Source: Clostridiaceae bacterium
GTDB lineage: Bacteria; Bacillota; Clostridia; Lachnospirales; Lachnospiraceae
Direction of reading: 5' to 3'
Length of the DNA stretch: 64,000 nucleotides
Assembly (NCBI GenBank): GCA_902362725.1
Contig: CABIXM010000010.1
Location: 1 to 64,000, forward strand
The notes beneath the pieces are model-generated. The model had not been told where the DNA came from. It saw nothing but the letters and a program-made list of their open reading frames with translations, and did no database searches. Positions 1 through 8,067 of this stretch are shown one piece after another. The position numbers and the translations under genes were made by a program. Within the stretch, counting starts at the first letter, position 1, and each line of letters starts with the position of its first letter.

Positions 1-238
1 ATATATTCCAAAACTTTACTGTCTTTCTTCGAAAGGTTCTTCCTTCTCCAGGCATCATTGCTTGAAATTCTTTTCCAAACAACCAATTTAAAAAGAACTG
101 CAATTCCTTAGATTCATTATTTATTTTATGTGTCGACGATGTTTTGCAGCTCTTACAAAGCCAACGTTGCGAACCTGCTTTTGTCTTTCCTGATTTAACA
201 CATTTTTTACCACAAATAGGACAATTTACTTGATTCAT
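1..238 (-). CDS. IS1249-like (IS256 family) transposase, N-terminal fragment cut by window edge
   Basis: The minus strand reads from ATG at 236-238 to the window edge with no stop. The first residues are MNQVNCPICGKKC, followed by RWLCKSC, which makes a CxxC...CxxC zinc ribbon at residues 6-30. The later stretch GRTFRRKTVKFW is typical of the N-terminus of IS1249-type transposases, which bind the ends of the insertion sequence and catalyse its movement. The catalytic domain lies outside the window, so whether the copy is intact cannot be seen. A ribosome binding site (GGAGG, minus strand) lies about 9 bases before the start. The family call rests on remembered sequence resemblance. Confidence 0.7.
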   Translation of the reverse strand, partial: MNQVNCPICGKKCVKSGKTKAGSQRWLCKSCKTSSTHKINNESKELQFFLNWLFGKEFQAMMPGEGRTFRRKTVKFWNI

Positions 239-320
239 TTAACCTTCCCTCCATGATTCTAATTTTAAGGAAGATTAAATGCCTGCAAACCCTTTATTTT
301 CAAGAGCTCACAGTACTTTC

Positions 321-427
321 TATCAACACGTTTTGTCCACCCTCAAAGTTGTTCAGAAAAAGATTAAACCGCCTTCAGCCCTTTATTTATTGGGGCTAAA
401 GACGGTTTTTATCAACACGTTTTGTCC
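321..427. repeat. Probable insertion-sequence end with an 18-bp direct repeat and a hairpin
   Basis: TATCAACACGTTTTGTCC occurs at 321-338 and again at 410-427 in the same orientation, just upstream of the IS1249-like transposase start. Between them, 366-410 can fold into a hairpin (AAACCGcCTTcAGCCC paired with GGGCTaAAGaCGGTTT) followed by five T on the plus strand. The outer copy is a plausible terminal repeat of the insertion sequence and the hairpin a terminator that shields its transposase. The second end is outside the window, so the exact boundary is inferred. Confidence 0.45.
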
Positions 428-520
428 TATAAGTCGCCATTTTAGAGCCACTAAGCCATTTACCATCAAATTTGGGTAGATGGCTTTTTCATTTGTTCGT
501 TATTCCTTTTTGATGTATAA

Positions 521-552
521 AAAAACACAACCCTTGATTTCTCAAGGGTTGT
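521..552 (-). terminator. Intrinsic terminator of the tuf remnant
   Basis: ACAACCCTTGA (527-537) pairs with TCAAGGGTTGT (542-552), an 11-bp perfect stem with a four-base loop. On the minus strand it is followed by a T run (521-525). It lies 38 bases after the tuf stop codon. Confidence 0.85.
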
Positions 553-590
553 GGAAAGATTCACTCTTTATTTGGCTCTACAATTAGAGA

Positions 591-644
591 TTACTCGACG
601 ATTGTAGCAACACGTCCAGATCCTACTGTACGGCCACCCTCGCG
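591..644 (-). pseudogene. tuf: 3' end of a tuf (elongation factor Tu) gene, 17 codons plus stop
   Basis: The minus strand from 644 to 591 encodes REGGRTVGSGRVATIVE and a TAA stop, which is the conserved C-terminus of bacterial EF-Tu. Upstream of base 644 the reading continues as ...SQKH and no longer resembles EF-Tu, where FAIREGG would be expected. Only the last 17 codons, the 3' untranslated region and a terminator remain. A fragment this short cannot make a working protein. It is best read as a scar of integration or recombination at the end of a tuf gene, and it marks one edge of the AT-rich accessory region. Confidence 0.8.
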
Positions 645-821
645 GTGCTTTTGAGAAGGAATCTATTTGCTTTGGATTGATTTTGCTTGCTTTATTGATT
701 CGTATTATCTAGGTTTTCATGTAATATCTGTGGTTTTTGAAATTTTTAGAACCATATTAGAACCAACCTATATATTATATCTCCCCTCACCAAAAAATTT
801 TCTTATTATTTCACAATATAT
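645..821. other. AT-rich spacer, nothing recognised
   Basis: This stretch lies between the tuf remnant and the stop of the PD-(D/E)XK/HEPN gene. No convincing gene, hairpin or promoter is visible. Confidence 0.5.
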
Positions 822-2063
822 TCAACTTTCTAACATTGCGATAGTATCGCCATCAAGAGATAGGGAACCTAATATTAAAATATATAGTAAAAATGTCTCC
901 TCTCTTACTATATTAATCTTTTCTCTATCCTTTAAAACATCTTTATGAAAATATCCATTTCGATTTTTTATTCTCCACATCGATAACTGTTTTTTCAAAT
1001 ATCGCATTACAAAATGTGTGCTCGTCCCTAATATCTCATCAAACAAATCATCATTTTCATAATTCGCAATAAAAAACTCTAAAGATCCCAATGTCGTGTC
1101 AATTTCTTGTGTATTATTACTTTCAATTGTCATACCACGAATTTGACGTCCTTGGCCAACATAAAAAACTATTTTCCACAACAATTGTTCAATAGATTTC
1201 AAATATCCTGTAATTATAAAAGTATTATCCAATTCCGGTAACGAAAAATACTTTTTTACCAACCATTCCGAAGTAAGAAATGCAGTAGCAAAGTTACTAT
1301 TTCCTAGCAATACTCTATATCGTTTCTGTTCCAAAAAGAGATTTTTAATTTTTTCCCAATTAACCCTATTCAAATCTTGAAATTTATTGCTAATTACACG
1401 ATCATATTCAAAATTAAGAAATTCTTGCTCTAGCTCATTCTTCAATATCTTCAAGTTATGCGAATTAAGAATTTCTGTCACTTGATATCCCACAGCCTGA
1501 TGCATTTCATCTTTATATGATATCATGGCTTTCTTAAATAATTCAAACTCAATATTTCCAAATTGCTCTAAGAGAAATTCTTCGAATATTTTAACATTAA
1601 GTCTATCTGTATTGTATTTTTCATGTGCTGTACGTTCATACCTTGCAATTATATTTCTACTCTGATAATTATCTTTTATTAAATATATAAGATACACTGG
1701 GCAAGAACACCTTTGAACATTATATATAAACTTATGATAAGAATCTGCATTCATCACACTTGGAGATGTTTTTAATTCAACATAACTCATTTCTCCTTTA
1801 ACAGACATTTTTAAATCAAATGGCTCGTCTGCGCTTGTTCTTTTTACATCTATCTCATACTTTTTACACAGATCATATATTAACTTTTCAACATGCTGAA
1901 TTGCAATTAAATTAAATTCATCCAGTATCTTTTGATACAATTTATCATTCAAATCCTTCACTTCAAAAATAGACTCTATTGATGGTTTTGAATTTCGTAT
2001 AACCAAAATGTCTCTTCTTTTTTCCATTTCAGCCAATAATTCTTTTTTAAATCTTTGATACAT
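822..2063 (-). CDS. Putative effector with PD-(D/E)XK-like and HEPN-like motifs
   Basis: A 413-aa protein with no family I can name. Residues 83-98 read D-x12-ELK (D83, E96, K98), preceded by a helix-rich N-terminus; this is the spacing and hydrophobic setting of a PD-(D/E)XK restriction nuclease core. Near the C-terminus RNGYFH (R368-H373) matches the HEPN RNase pattern R-N-x3-H and is followed by a hydrophobic helix, as in HEPN folds. It is the last gene of a minus-strand operon, 19 bases after the SIR2 gene, with AGGGGAAA as ribosome binding site. A restriction or toxic effector role is inferred from these motifs and from the methyltransferase in the operon. Neither catalytic assignment is proven. 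Confidence 0.6.
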   Translation of the reverse strand: MYQRFKKELLAEMEKRRDILVIRNSKPSIESIFEVKDLNDKLYQKILDEFNLIAIQHVEKLIYDLCKKYEIDVKRTSADEPFDLKMSVKGEMSYVELKTSPSVMNADSYHKFIYNVQRCSCPVYLIYLIKDNYQSRNIIARYERTAHEKYNTDRLNVKIFEEFLLEQFGNIEFELFKKAMISYKDEMHQAVGYQVTEILNSHNLKILKNELEQEFLNFEYDRVISNKFQDLNRVNWEKIKNLFLEQKRYRVLLGNSNFATAFLTSEWLVKKYFSLPELDNTFIITGYLKSIEQLLWKIVFYVGQGRQIRGMTIESNNTQEIDTTLGSLEFFIANYENDDLFDEILGTSTHFVMRYLKKQLSMWRIKNRNGYFHKDVLKDREKINIVREETFLLYILILGSLSLDGDTIAMLES

Positions 2064-2082
2064 ATTTTCCCCTATTTTGCCG

Positions 2083-2940
2083 TTATGGCATTCCTCGTTC
2101 AGCTCTTAATTCAATTACTCTGTCGCGTAACTCCTCCAAACTTGTCTCCAGACAACAATATTCATCCCCATATTCTATTAAAGAAACATTATATGTATCT
2201 TTCCAATGTTTAATAAGCTGCGGCTTATTTCCCGATTTATCTATCATATAATGTGGGCATGCTGAATTAGCCGTGTTATGTAAAAATTGCAAAAGCAAAT
2301 TTATATCTGGATCATTTAAACTATATCCAATAAAAACAACTGTATGTGTTAAAAATAATGCCGTCATTAAATGATAAAATTCCGGATATTTTTCTTGAGC
2401 CTGGTAATATTGTTTTGCTGTAAATATTAATTTTTCAGTGTCATCAATATTCCCATGCGCTTTTATGATAAGATTTTCGGGAGCTTTTATACTTCCTATT
2501 ATCGAACGTGTATTTGTATAATCAAATGTTACGTATTCGGGTTCATGACACAATCCCTCATATAGCCTATCAAAATTCGTTGTTATAACAATTTTACTGT
2601 CTAATTCTTTAATCAAACTATGCACCTTCGAAGGTTTGTAATTTCCCCTCAAATACTGCTTTTTCAGATAATTACTATATTCCCCAGAATCACATCTATC
2701 AGCAATGGCTTGTAGCGCCAATAAATAATTCTGCTTTTTTAACATTTCATCAACAAAATCGATATCATCTTCTGTAGGATTTTTCATTTTTGTTTTAATA
2801 TTATTTAAAAAATTTTCCCATGTATCTGGTGATTCACCTTTATCATTTTTAGCCGTTGCCGATACACCTGCGCCCAAAAAAATCAAACATCTTCTGTATG
2901 CAAGTTCCTCTATCAAGTTATCTGGCCATATATTACTCAT
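2083..2940 (-). CDS. SIR2-domain protein (probable NAD+-consuming defence effector)
   Basis: A 285-aa single-domain SIR2-like protein. Visible motifs are FLGAGVSA (residues 21-28, NAD+-binding loop), TNFDRLYE with N122 and D124, H162 in the IKAHGN segment at the usual catalytic-histidine position, and GYSLNDPD (205-212). These fit the SIR2_2 group, whose characterised members in phage defence (Thoeris ThsA, DSR proteins, SIR2-HerA) degrade NAD+. It starts three bases after the ParA stop with AGAGGA just upstream, so the two are probably co-translated. NADase activity is inferred from the family, and protein deacetylation is the less likely alternative. Confidence 0.85.
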   Translation of the reverse strand: MSNIWPDNLIEELAYRRCLIFLGAGVSATAKNDKGESPDTWENFLNNIKTKMKNPTEDDIDFVDEMLKKQNYLLALQAIADRCDSGEYSNYLKKQYLRGNYKPSKVHSLIKELDSKIVITTNFDRLYEGLCHEPEYVTFDYTNTRSIIGSIKAPENLIIKAHGNIDDTEKLIFTAKQYYQAQEKYPEFYHLMTALFLTHTVVFIGYSLNDPDINLLLQFLHNTANSACPHYMIDKSGNKPQLIKHWKDTYNVSLIEYGDEYCCLETSLEELRDRVIELRAERGMP

Positions 2941-2943
2941 TTT

Positions 2944-3981
2944 TTATTCCTCTGTATTTTTTATAAAATTTTCTGCAATTGTATCTAAATACTTTTTATA
3001 ATTTTCAACACTACTTGTTTGATTCCCTCGTACACCGTCTGCATATAACAATTTAAAAATAGGAGTATTCGATGTCTGTGACAAAGGAATTATGCTATAA
3101 ACATACGGAACATCTCCTAGTTTTAAATCATCACTTAAAATTCCTTTTTTCACAAATTTTCCAAGTGCCTTTTCTATCTCTGCATGAAAAGCTTTGATAA
3201 CATTTTCATATGCCTGTGTTGGGCGTTCTCCAGACTTAAATTTTCTCTTTGAATACTGTTGAATTGAATATCCAATATAACGTGTACTTTTATTTACATC
3301 TGTATTTATTAAATATCTTTCAAAAAACTTTTTACTCTCCTCCTCTCCAAATTTTCCAATAAATGTTTTAATTGCACCTTCATATAATTTCATCCATCTA
3401 TCAATCCAATCCCCAATATTTGATATTCCTAATAAACTAAAAATATCCGAAGCCATCGGGGTTAAAAAATAATCTGAATTAAGTAATGCACTTCTATTTA
3501 ACGCTCCCAAAGATGGACCTACATCTATTAATATGTAGTCAAACCCCATATTTTCTTTTTTTAATTGATTAAGCCAGTTTAATTTTCTAATTGCTCCTTT
3601 ATCCCCTGATAAGGTTTCTGACCAACTTTTGCTCATGGTATCATCAATGATTGACAATTTAGGATGACCTGGTATTAATGAAATACCAAATTTATTTTGT
3701 TCTTCTTTAACTGGAATCGGAATATTATTAAAATTAGCATCTCCCTCTTCCATGTCTCTAAAATAATCATATATTGTTTTCCTAGTATTTTCATTTGTTG
3801 GATCATAAAATTCTAACCATATCTCTTCTGGCAGAATTGCCTGAGTAGAGTTAGATTGAGGATCCAAATCTACAACTAATACTTTTTTGTCTTTATAAAA
3901 AGATAAATAACTTGCCAAATTAATAATCGTCGTTGTTTTACCAACGCCGCCTTTATTATTAAAAAATGTTATTACTTTCAT
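2944..3981 (-). CDS. ParA/MinD-type P-loop ATPase (AAA_31)
   Basis: A 345-aa ATPase. KGGVGKTT (residues 10-17) is the deviant Walker A motif of ParA/Soj proteins, and DLDPQ (38-42) is the second phosphate-contact motif. ParA ATPases switch between ATP-bound dimers on DNA and free monomers, and position plasmids, chromosomes or protein complexes. An upstream in-frame ATG at 4002 exists, but the start at 3981 is preferred: GGAGGT lies just before it and its ATG overlaps the methyltransferase TGA (ATGA). No parB gene or parS-like sites are seen next to it, so a DNA-sensing or complex-positioning role inside this operon seems likelier than plasmid partition. Confidence 0.85.
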   Translation of the reverse strand: MKVITFFNNKGGVGKTTTIINLASYLSFYKDKKVLVVDLDPQSNSTQAILPEEIWLEFYDPTNENTRKTIYDYFRDMEEGDANFNNIPIPVKEEQNKFGISLIPGHPKLSIIDDTMSKSWSETLSGDKGAIRKLNWLNQLKKENMGFDYILIDVGPSLGALNRSALLNSDYFLTPMASDIFSLLGISNIGDWIDRWMKLYEGAIKTFIGKFGEEESKKFFERYLINTDVNKSTRYIGYSIQQYSKRKFKSGERPTQAYENVIKAFHAEIEKALGKFVKKGILSDDLKLGDVPYVYSIIPLSQTSNTPIFKLLYADGVRGNQTSSVENYKKYLDTIAENFIKNTEE

Positions 3982-4943
3982 TCCTTCACCTCCGGAAGCC
4001 AAAATCCATTTTTTTTTCGCAATTTTATACTTTTTTTTGTAAATAAAACATTTTTATCCCTTCTTATTCTCTCTAAAATTTCTTCATCTTTATCAGGAGC
4101 TGTTAATCTATTCTTTATTACTCCACAATCTCCTAATTCTATACCAATCCAATTTCTATTCATTAATTCTGCAACTGCAAACGTTGTTCCACTCCCACCA
4201 AATGGATCTAAGATCAAGTCTCCTTCATTGCTACTAAAAGAAATTACTCTATCTAACAATTTTACAGAAAGCTCGTTATATATTCTATTTTTTCCTTTCC
4301 TGACAGGGAAAATATCATACCATACATCCGAAATATTAACTCCCAGTGGATTCATCTTATCTTTGTATCCACCATAATCTTTGTATTCACCGCCACAATG
4401 TCTGCATGTTTGAATTGGTAATCTTTGTTTATTAAAAATCCTAGGTTTTTTCCCTTTTGTAAAATACAGCAATCCATAATGTGATGGTGTATATTTATCC
4501 TTTATTGGAAAACTATTTTTCATATCAATAGCTATCCAATTCTGAAAGCAAAGTTTTGAGCTTAAATATTCCGCATAATAAATACACCACTTTGGAATAT
4601 TATATATATATATCGCACCGCCTGGTTTCAATACTCTTACACATTCATCTAACCATTTCTTGCTCCACTCCATATATTGACTAACAGACAAATTATCACT
4701 TCTTCCATTTGCATACTCCTTTTTCAAATTAAATGGGGGGTCTGCAAAAATCAAATCGACTGTCTCACTCTTAATTCCCGGTAATATTTCTAAACAATCT
4801 GCATGATATAATTTTCCTTTTTGTGTTTTAAACTCCTCTTTTAATTTTTTTACTTTTTCTTCTTTCTTTTCTTTTTCTAATAAACTCGCTATTACAGATA
4901 CTTTTTCATAATAACTTTCTTCATACTCTGAGGGTGCGGACAA
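3978..4943 (-). CDS. Beta-class DNA amino-methyltransferase, start disturbed by an IS element
   Basis: A 321-aa reading frame with ADPPF (residues 67-71, catalytic motif IV) in the N-terminal half and DPFGGSGTT (246-254, SAM-binding motif I) near the C-terminus. That order defines the beta class of N6-adenine/N4-cytosine methyltransferases. A CxxC pair (CRHC) lies in the middle, probably in the target-recognition region. The only upstream start codon is a TTG at 4943 that lies in the IS end, so the first five residues (MSAPS) come wholly or partly from the IS. The native ribosome binding site AGGAGG is stranded on the far side of the IS at 6407-6412. The protein core is intact, but expression may be poor. 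It would modify host DNA as protection or as a self mark for the operon. Confidence 0.85.
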   Translation of the reverse strand: MSAPSEYEESYYEKVSVIASLLEKEKKEEKVKKLKEEFKTQKGKLYHADCLEILPGIKSETVDLIFADPPFNLKKEYANGRSDNLSVSQYMEWSKKWLDECVRVLKPGGAIYIYNIPKWCIYYAEYLSSKLCFQNWIAIDMKNSFPIKDKYTPSHYGLLYFTKGKKPRIFNKQRLPIQTCRHCGGEYKDYGGYKDKMNPLGVNISDVWYDIFPVRKGKNRIYNELSVKLLDRVISFSSNEGDLILDPFGGSGTTFAVAELMNRNWIGIELGDCGVIKNRLTAPDKDEEILERIRRDKNVLFTKKSIKLRKKNGFWLPEVKE

Positions 4944-6404
4944 AATTCTGGACTACTATAGGGCTTTGAAAGGAGCCTTTTTATGTATTCAAAAGAACAA
5001 AAGGATATTGCACTACGGATATATCATCAAACAGAGTCTGTAACTGAAACTATTAGGATTCTAGGGTATCCAACACGTAGAAATCTGTACACATGGATTG
5101 CTGAGGAAAATACCCCACCCAAAACAAGGAAAGAATACCCTGTAATTGATAATCCTCCTGATCATCCTCGCAATCCTCCATTAGAAGTAAAATTAGATGC
5201 AATTCACCGTTGCTATGAGCTCGGAGAAAATATAAAATATGTTTCAGAAGACATTGGGTATAGTAGAGCCAGTATTTATCAATGGCGAAAACGTTATTTA
5301 AAAGAAGGTACATTAGGTCTTATGAATCACAAAAACATTACTCCGGGAACATTAGTAGAAGGTTCTGTTTCAAGTACAGATATTTCTTCTGATGAAATAA
5401 ATCAGTTGAAGGCTCAAATGCAAGATATGCAATTAGAAATAGACATTCTTAAAGAAACGATAAATGTATTAAAAAAAGACCCAGACATCGATCAGAGTGC
5501 TCTCAGCAACAGAGAGAAGGCGGTGATAATCGATGTCTTGAAAAATAGATACTCACTGCCATTATTATTACAGAAATTACAATTATCAAAAAGCAGTTAT
5601 TATTATCAGGAACAATCCCTACAAAAAGAAGATAAATATACACTTTTACGTGTTAGAGTCATTGAATTATTTACAGAGAATAAAGGTCGATATGGTTACA
5701 GACGAATTCACGCCCTACTTAAGCGTGAAAATATAATTGTCTCAGAAAAAGTTATTCGTAGGATTATGAAAGAAGAACAACTTGTAGTAAAAATCAAACG
5801 AACTCGTAAATATAATTCCTATCAAGGTGAAATATCTCCAGCAGTAGATAATCTAATTAACAGAAATTTTTCTGCATCTAAACCTAACGAAAAGTGGTTA
5901 ACAGATATAACCGAGTTTGCAATTCCGGCAGGAAAGGTTTATTTATCGCCTATAGTAGATTGTTTTGATGGCTTACTTGTCAATTGGAATATAAGCACTT
6001 CTCCAGATGCATTACTTGTCAATTCTATGCTTGACGATGCAGCTAAATTACTATCTGTAGGAGAAAAACCAATCATACATTCAGACAGAGGCGTACACTA
6101 CCGCTGGCCAGGCTGGATTGACAGGATGGAGAAAAATGGTTTCATACGATCAATGTCAAAGAAAGGCTGTTCACCTGATAATTCTGCCTGTGAGGGCGTA
6201 TTTGGAAGAATTAAAAATGAGATGTTCTATAATGCAGATTGGTCTGGGGTAAACATCTCAGAATTTATTGGTATTTTAAATGATTATCTTTATTGGTATA
6301 ATGAAAAAAGAATAAAAAAATCATTAGGATATTTGAGTCCTATAGAGTACAGACATAGACTTGGATTGGTCACTTAGATAGTCCAAGAAAATGTCCGCAC
6401 CCTC
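4930..6404 (+). mobile_element. IS3-family insertion sequence, about 1.48 kb
   Basis: Perfect 13-bp inverted repeats GAGGGTGCGGACA lie at 4930-4942 and, inverted, at 6392-6404; similarity continues inward for about 15 more bases (ends related to TTCTGGACTA and CTTGGACTAT). The element holds one transposase gene. No target-site duplication is visible: the left flank reads ACTCT and the right flank GCCTC. This suggests that a deletion or recombination followed insertion. The element splits the minus-strand operon between its first and second genes. Confidence 0.9.
4983..6377 (+). CDS. IS3-family transposase, single-frame OrfA-OrfB type
   Basis: A 464-aa protein joining the parts that many IS3 elements encode as two frames. 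Residues 1-115 hold two helix-turn-helix segments (the second ends in YSRASIYQWRKRY), followed by a coiled coil (QLKAQMQDMQLEIDILKE) and an HTH_21-like segment (GRYGYRRIHALL). The C-terminal half is an rve/DDE integrase core: D in WLTDITEF, D in HSDRGVHY and E in ACEGVFGRIK. AAAGGAG lies 8 bases before the ATG. No frameshift or internal stop is seen, so the element may be active. Confidence 0.92.
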   Translation: MYSKEQKDIALRIYHQTESVTETIRILGYPTRRNLYTWIAEENTPPKTRKEYPVIDNPPDHPRNPPLEVKLDAIHRCYELGENIKYVSEDIGYSRASIYQWRKRYLKEGTLGLMNHKNITPGTLVEGSVSSTDISSDEINQLKAQMQDMQLEIDILKETINVLKKDPDIDQSALSNREKAVIIDVLKNRYSLPLLLQKLQLSKSSYYYQEQSLQKEDKYTLLRVRVIELFTENKGRYGYRRIHALLKRENIIVSEKVIRRIMKEEQLVVKIKRTRKYNSYQGEISPAVDNLINRNFSASKPNEKWLTDITEFAIPAGKVYLSPIVDCFDGLLVNWNISTSPDALLVNSMLDDAAKLLSVGEKPIIHSDRGVHYRWPGWIDRMEKNGFIRSMSKKGCSPDNSACEGVFGRIKNEMFYNADWSGVNISEFIGILNDYLYWYNEKRIKKSLGYLSPIEYRHRLGLVT

Positions 6405-6418
6405 GCCTCCTCTTATTT

Positions 6419-7366
6419 TTAAGTCCATTCATCTTCATCAAAATCCAATGATACATATCGATCTCCAATGAGATCTACCTGTAATTCACGTTCAAAACGC
6501 TCCTTCCCCAATTCTTTATGCATAAAGTCTACTTCATTTATTAAATCAATAGATACAGTCTTGTTACATAAATCAGCGACATATCCCTGTATTGCGTCAC
6601 TGTCAAAAGGAAGAGGAGTTATCGTGCCGATGTGTTCTAAGAGTTTATTTCCATAATCCTGATTTCGCAAATAAATCAGGAGTTCTTTTATTGCTCGCTT
6701 TTCCTTTTTCATTATTTTTTGGTAAGAACATCTTTCATCGTCCCAAACAAATATTCTTTCAGCGGCAGAGTCAGGCCTTAATTCGTATGCGAAAATGCCT
6801 TTGGAAGGAGCAATATCTTTTATAACGTTATAGTATTTTTGACATAGGCGGCCAATAGTCTTACCTAGAAAATCTTTTATATCATCAGTATTAATTAAAA
6901 CCGGATGCCCGGGATTATAAGTTTCGGGTACATCGGGGCAATATTTTTTGATATAGTTTGTAAGCAGTTTTTCATCATTATAATTATATGCAAAAAAATC
7001 AAAACGACCATAACGCTCTACAGTATAGAATTCAGCTAATACAGCTAACAGGGCGTTTTGCGCTGAAGAGAACGATATTTCAATATGATTACTTATTTGG
7101 TTGTGCAGCTTTTTGTGGCTGTGGATTTTTATATTTTCCAGAAAATCCTGGATTTTATCCAGCTCTACATCATTTAGTACAACTAGCAGAATTTTTTGCA
7201 GGCGTTCAATGCCGACAGATAAATGATATAAAATAAAGAAAATATCCGAGACCTCTTCATAGGTATCAATTTTATTTATTTTTTCCAGGGCGGCATAGAC
7301 GAATTCACCGGCTACATCCAGTTCCTTGGCCATGACAATACTTTCTCGCATTTGCTTGGTATTCAT
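6419..7366 (-). CDS. Uncharacterised HEPN-like protein, first gene of the defence-like operon
   Basis: A 315-aa protein with no family I can name. The N-terminal third is helical and contains GIERLQKILLVVL followed about 20 residues later by HSHKKLHNQI, a pattern seen in HEPN-like (ApeA/RiboL-PSP type) domains; a strict R-x4-6-H motif is not seen there. The C-terminus is acidic (FDEDEW). GGAGG lies 9 bases before the start. The gene stops 14 bases from the IS3 element, and those 14 bases contain an AGGAGG that once served the next gene. It therefore belongs to the same operon as the methyltransferase, ParA and SIR2 genes. Its function is unknown. Confidence 0.6.
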   Translation of the reverse strand: MNTKQMRESIVMAKELDVAGEFVYAALEKINKIDTYEEVSDIFFILYHLSVGIERLQKILLVVLNDVELDKIQDFLENIKIHSHKKLHNQISNHIEISFSSAQNALLAVLAEFYTVERYGRFDFFAYNYNDEKLLTNYIKKYCPDVPETYNPGHPVLINTDDIKDFLGKTIGRLCQKYYNVIKDIAPSKGIFAYELRPDSAAERIFVWDDERCSYQKIMKKEKRAIKELLIYLRNQDYGNKLLEHIGTITPLPFDSDAIQGYVADLCNKTVSIDLINEVDFMHKELGKERFERELQVDLIGDRYVSLDFDEDEWT

Positions 7367-7499
7367 AAACGTAATTCCTCCGTATATATTTTTGAGATAT
7401 CCTAGTTTAGGTTTTGCTATTATTTAATAGTATACTTGATAGAAATGGTTTTGAATAGATCTATAACGAAAAAACATAGAATAAAATAGACGAAATAGA

Positions 7500-7528
7500 T
7501 TGACGAAAAGCGAAAGAATTGATAGAAT
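7500..7528 (+). promoter_or_regulatory. Sigma-A-type promoter for the wHTH/AAA-nuclease pair
   Basis: TTGACG (7500-7505), a 17-base spacer and TAGAAT (7523-7528) lie 40 bases before the first start codon. Confidence 0.6.
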
Positions 7529-7567
7529 AAAGAAGAAATAAAACAAAACGGCGAGGAGAAGAACAAA

Positions 7568-8050
7568 ATGGGGAAGAAGACAGATACGAGCAGCAGGTTG
7601 AGAGCTGCAATTGAGGAAATAATGAAAGATGAAAAAAAACGGAAAATATCAGATATACAGGATGAATTGAGTAAACGTGGTTTTATATTAGGGGAAGACT
7701 ATAATACAAACCATATTTCGGGAGTGTTGCGTACACTCAGAGAAGCTGGATGTCTGGAAAATCCGGATCGGGGCGTTTATCAAAAAAAAAATGCGGATGT
7801 GAAAGAAAAGTATGAAGAAAAAAGCACAGACACGCCGAAGAGACAGGAAGAATCCGAGGCTCACATAAAAGAAGTGAGCAAAATAGAGGAAGAGTTTATC
7901 TGCTCTATCCGGCAGGGAATTCAGTATTTAAATGCGGAAACAGAACACATTAATTATTCTGAGCTTGCTGCAAAAGATGGAAAAAGGCTGATACACCTTA
8001 TAGAAGTGAAAGAAGAAATAGAAAAAATACTGAAAAGCGTATATGAGTAG
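7568..8050 (+). CDS. Small winged-helix-like protein of unknown function
   Basis: A 160-aa protein. Residues 10-75 look like a winged helix: short helices, then ISDIQDELSKRGF and HISGVLRTLREAGCLE, ending in a turn rich in Gly and Asp. This is the form of domains that read DNA or RNA or mediate protein contacts. The rest is highly charged and helical and could form a coiled coil. GAGGAG lies 9 bases upstream of the ATG. It ends 17 bases before the AAA-ATPase-like nuclease gene, so the two are one operon, and it may be a partner or regulator of that protein. Confidence 0.7.
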   Translation: MGKKTDTSSRLRAAIEEIMKDEKKRKISDIQDELSKRGFILGEDYNTNHISGVLRTLREAGCLENPDRGVYQKKNADVKEKYEEKSTDTPKRQEESEAHIKEVSKIEEEFICSIRQGIQYLNAETEHINYSELAAKDGKRLIHLIEVKEEIEKILKSVYE

Positions 8051-8067
8051 ACAGGGAGTAAAGAAGT

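Noticed and set aside
279..479. 66-codon plus-strand frame
   Set aside because: It covers the IS end and hairpin, lacks a ribosome binding site and resembles nothing.
2944..3981. Plasmid partition locus
   Set aside because: A ParA-type gene is present but no ParB gene, parS-like repeats or replication gene are seen beside it.
3982..4002. Earlier ATG for the ParA gene
   Set aside because: It lies inside the methyltransferase gene without a ribosome binding site; the ATG at 3981 has GGAGGT and an ATGA junction.
4930..6404. Target-site duplication of the IS3 element
   Set aside because: The flanks (ACTCT on the left, GCCTC on the right) do not match at any 3-5 base length tried.
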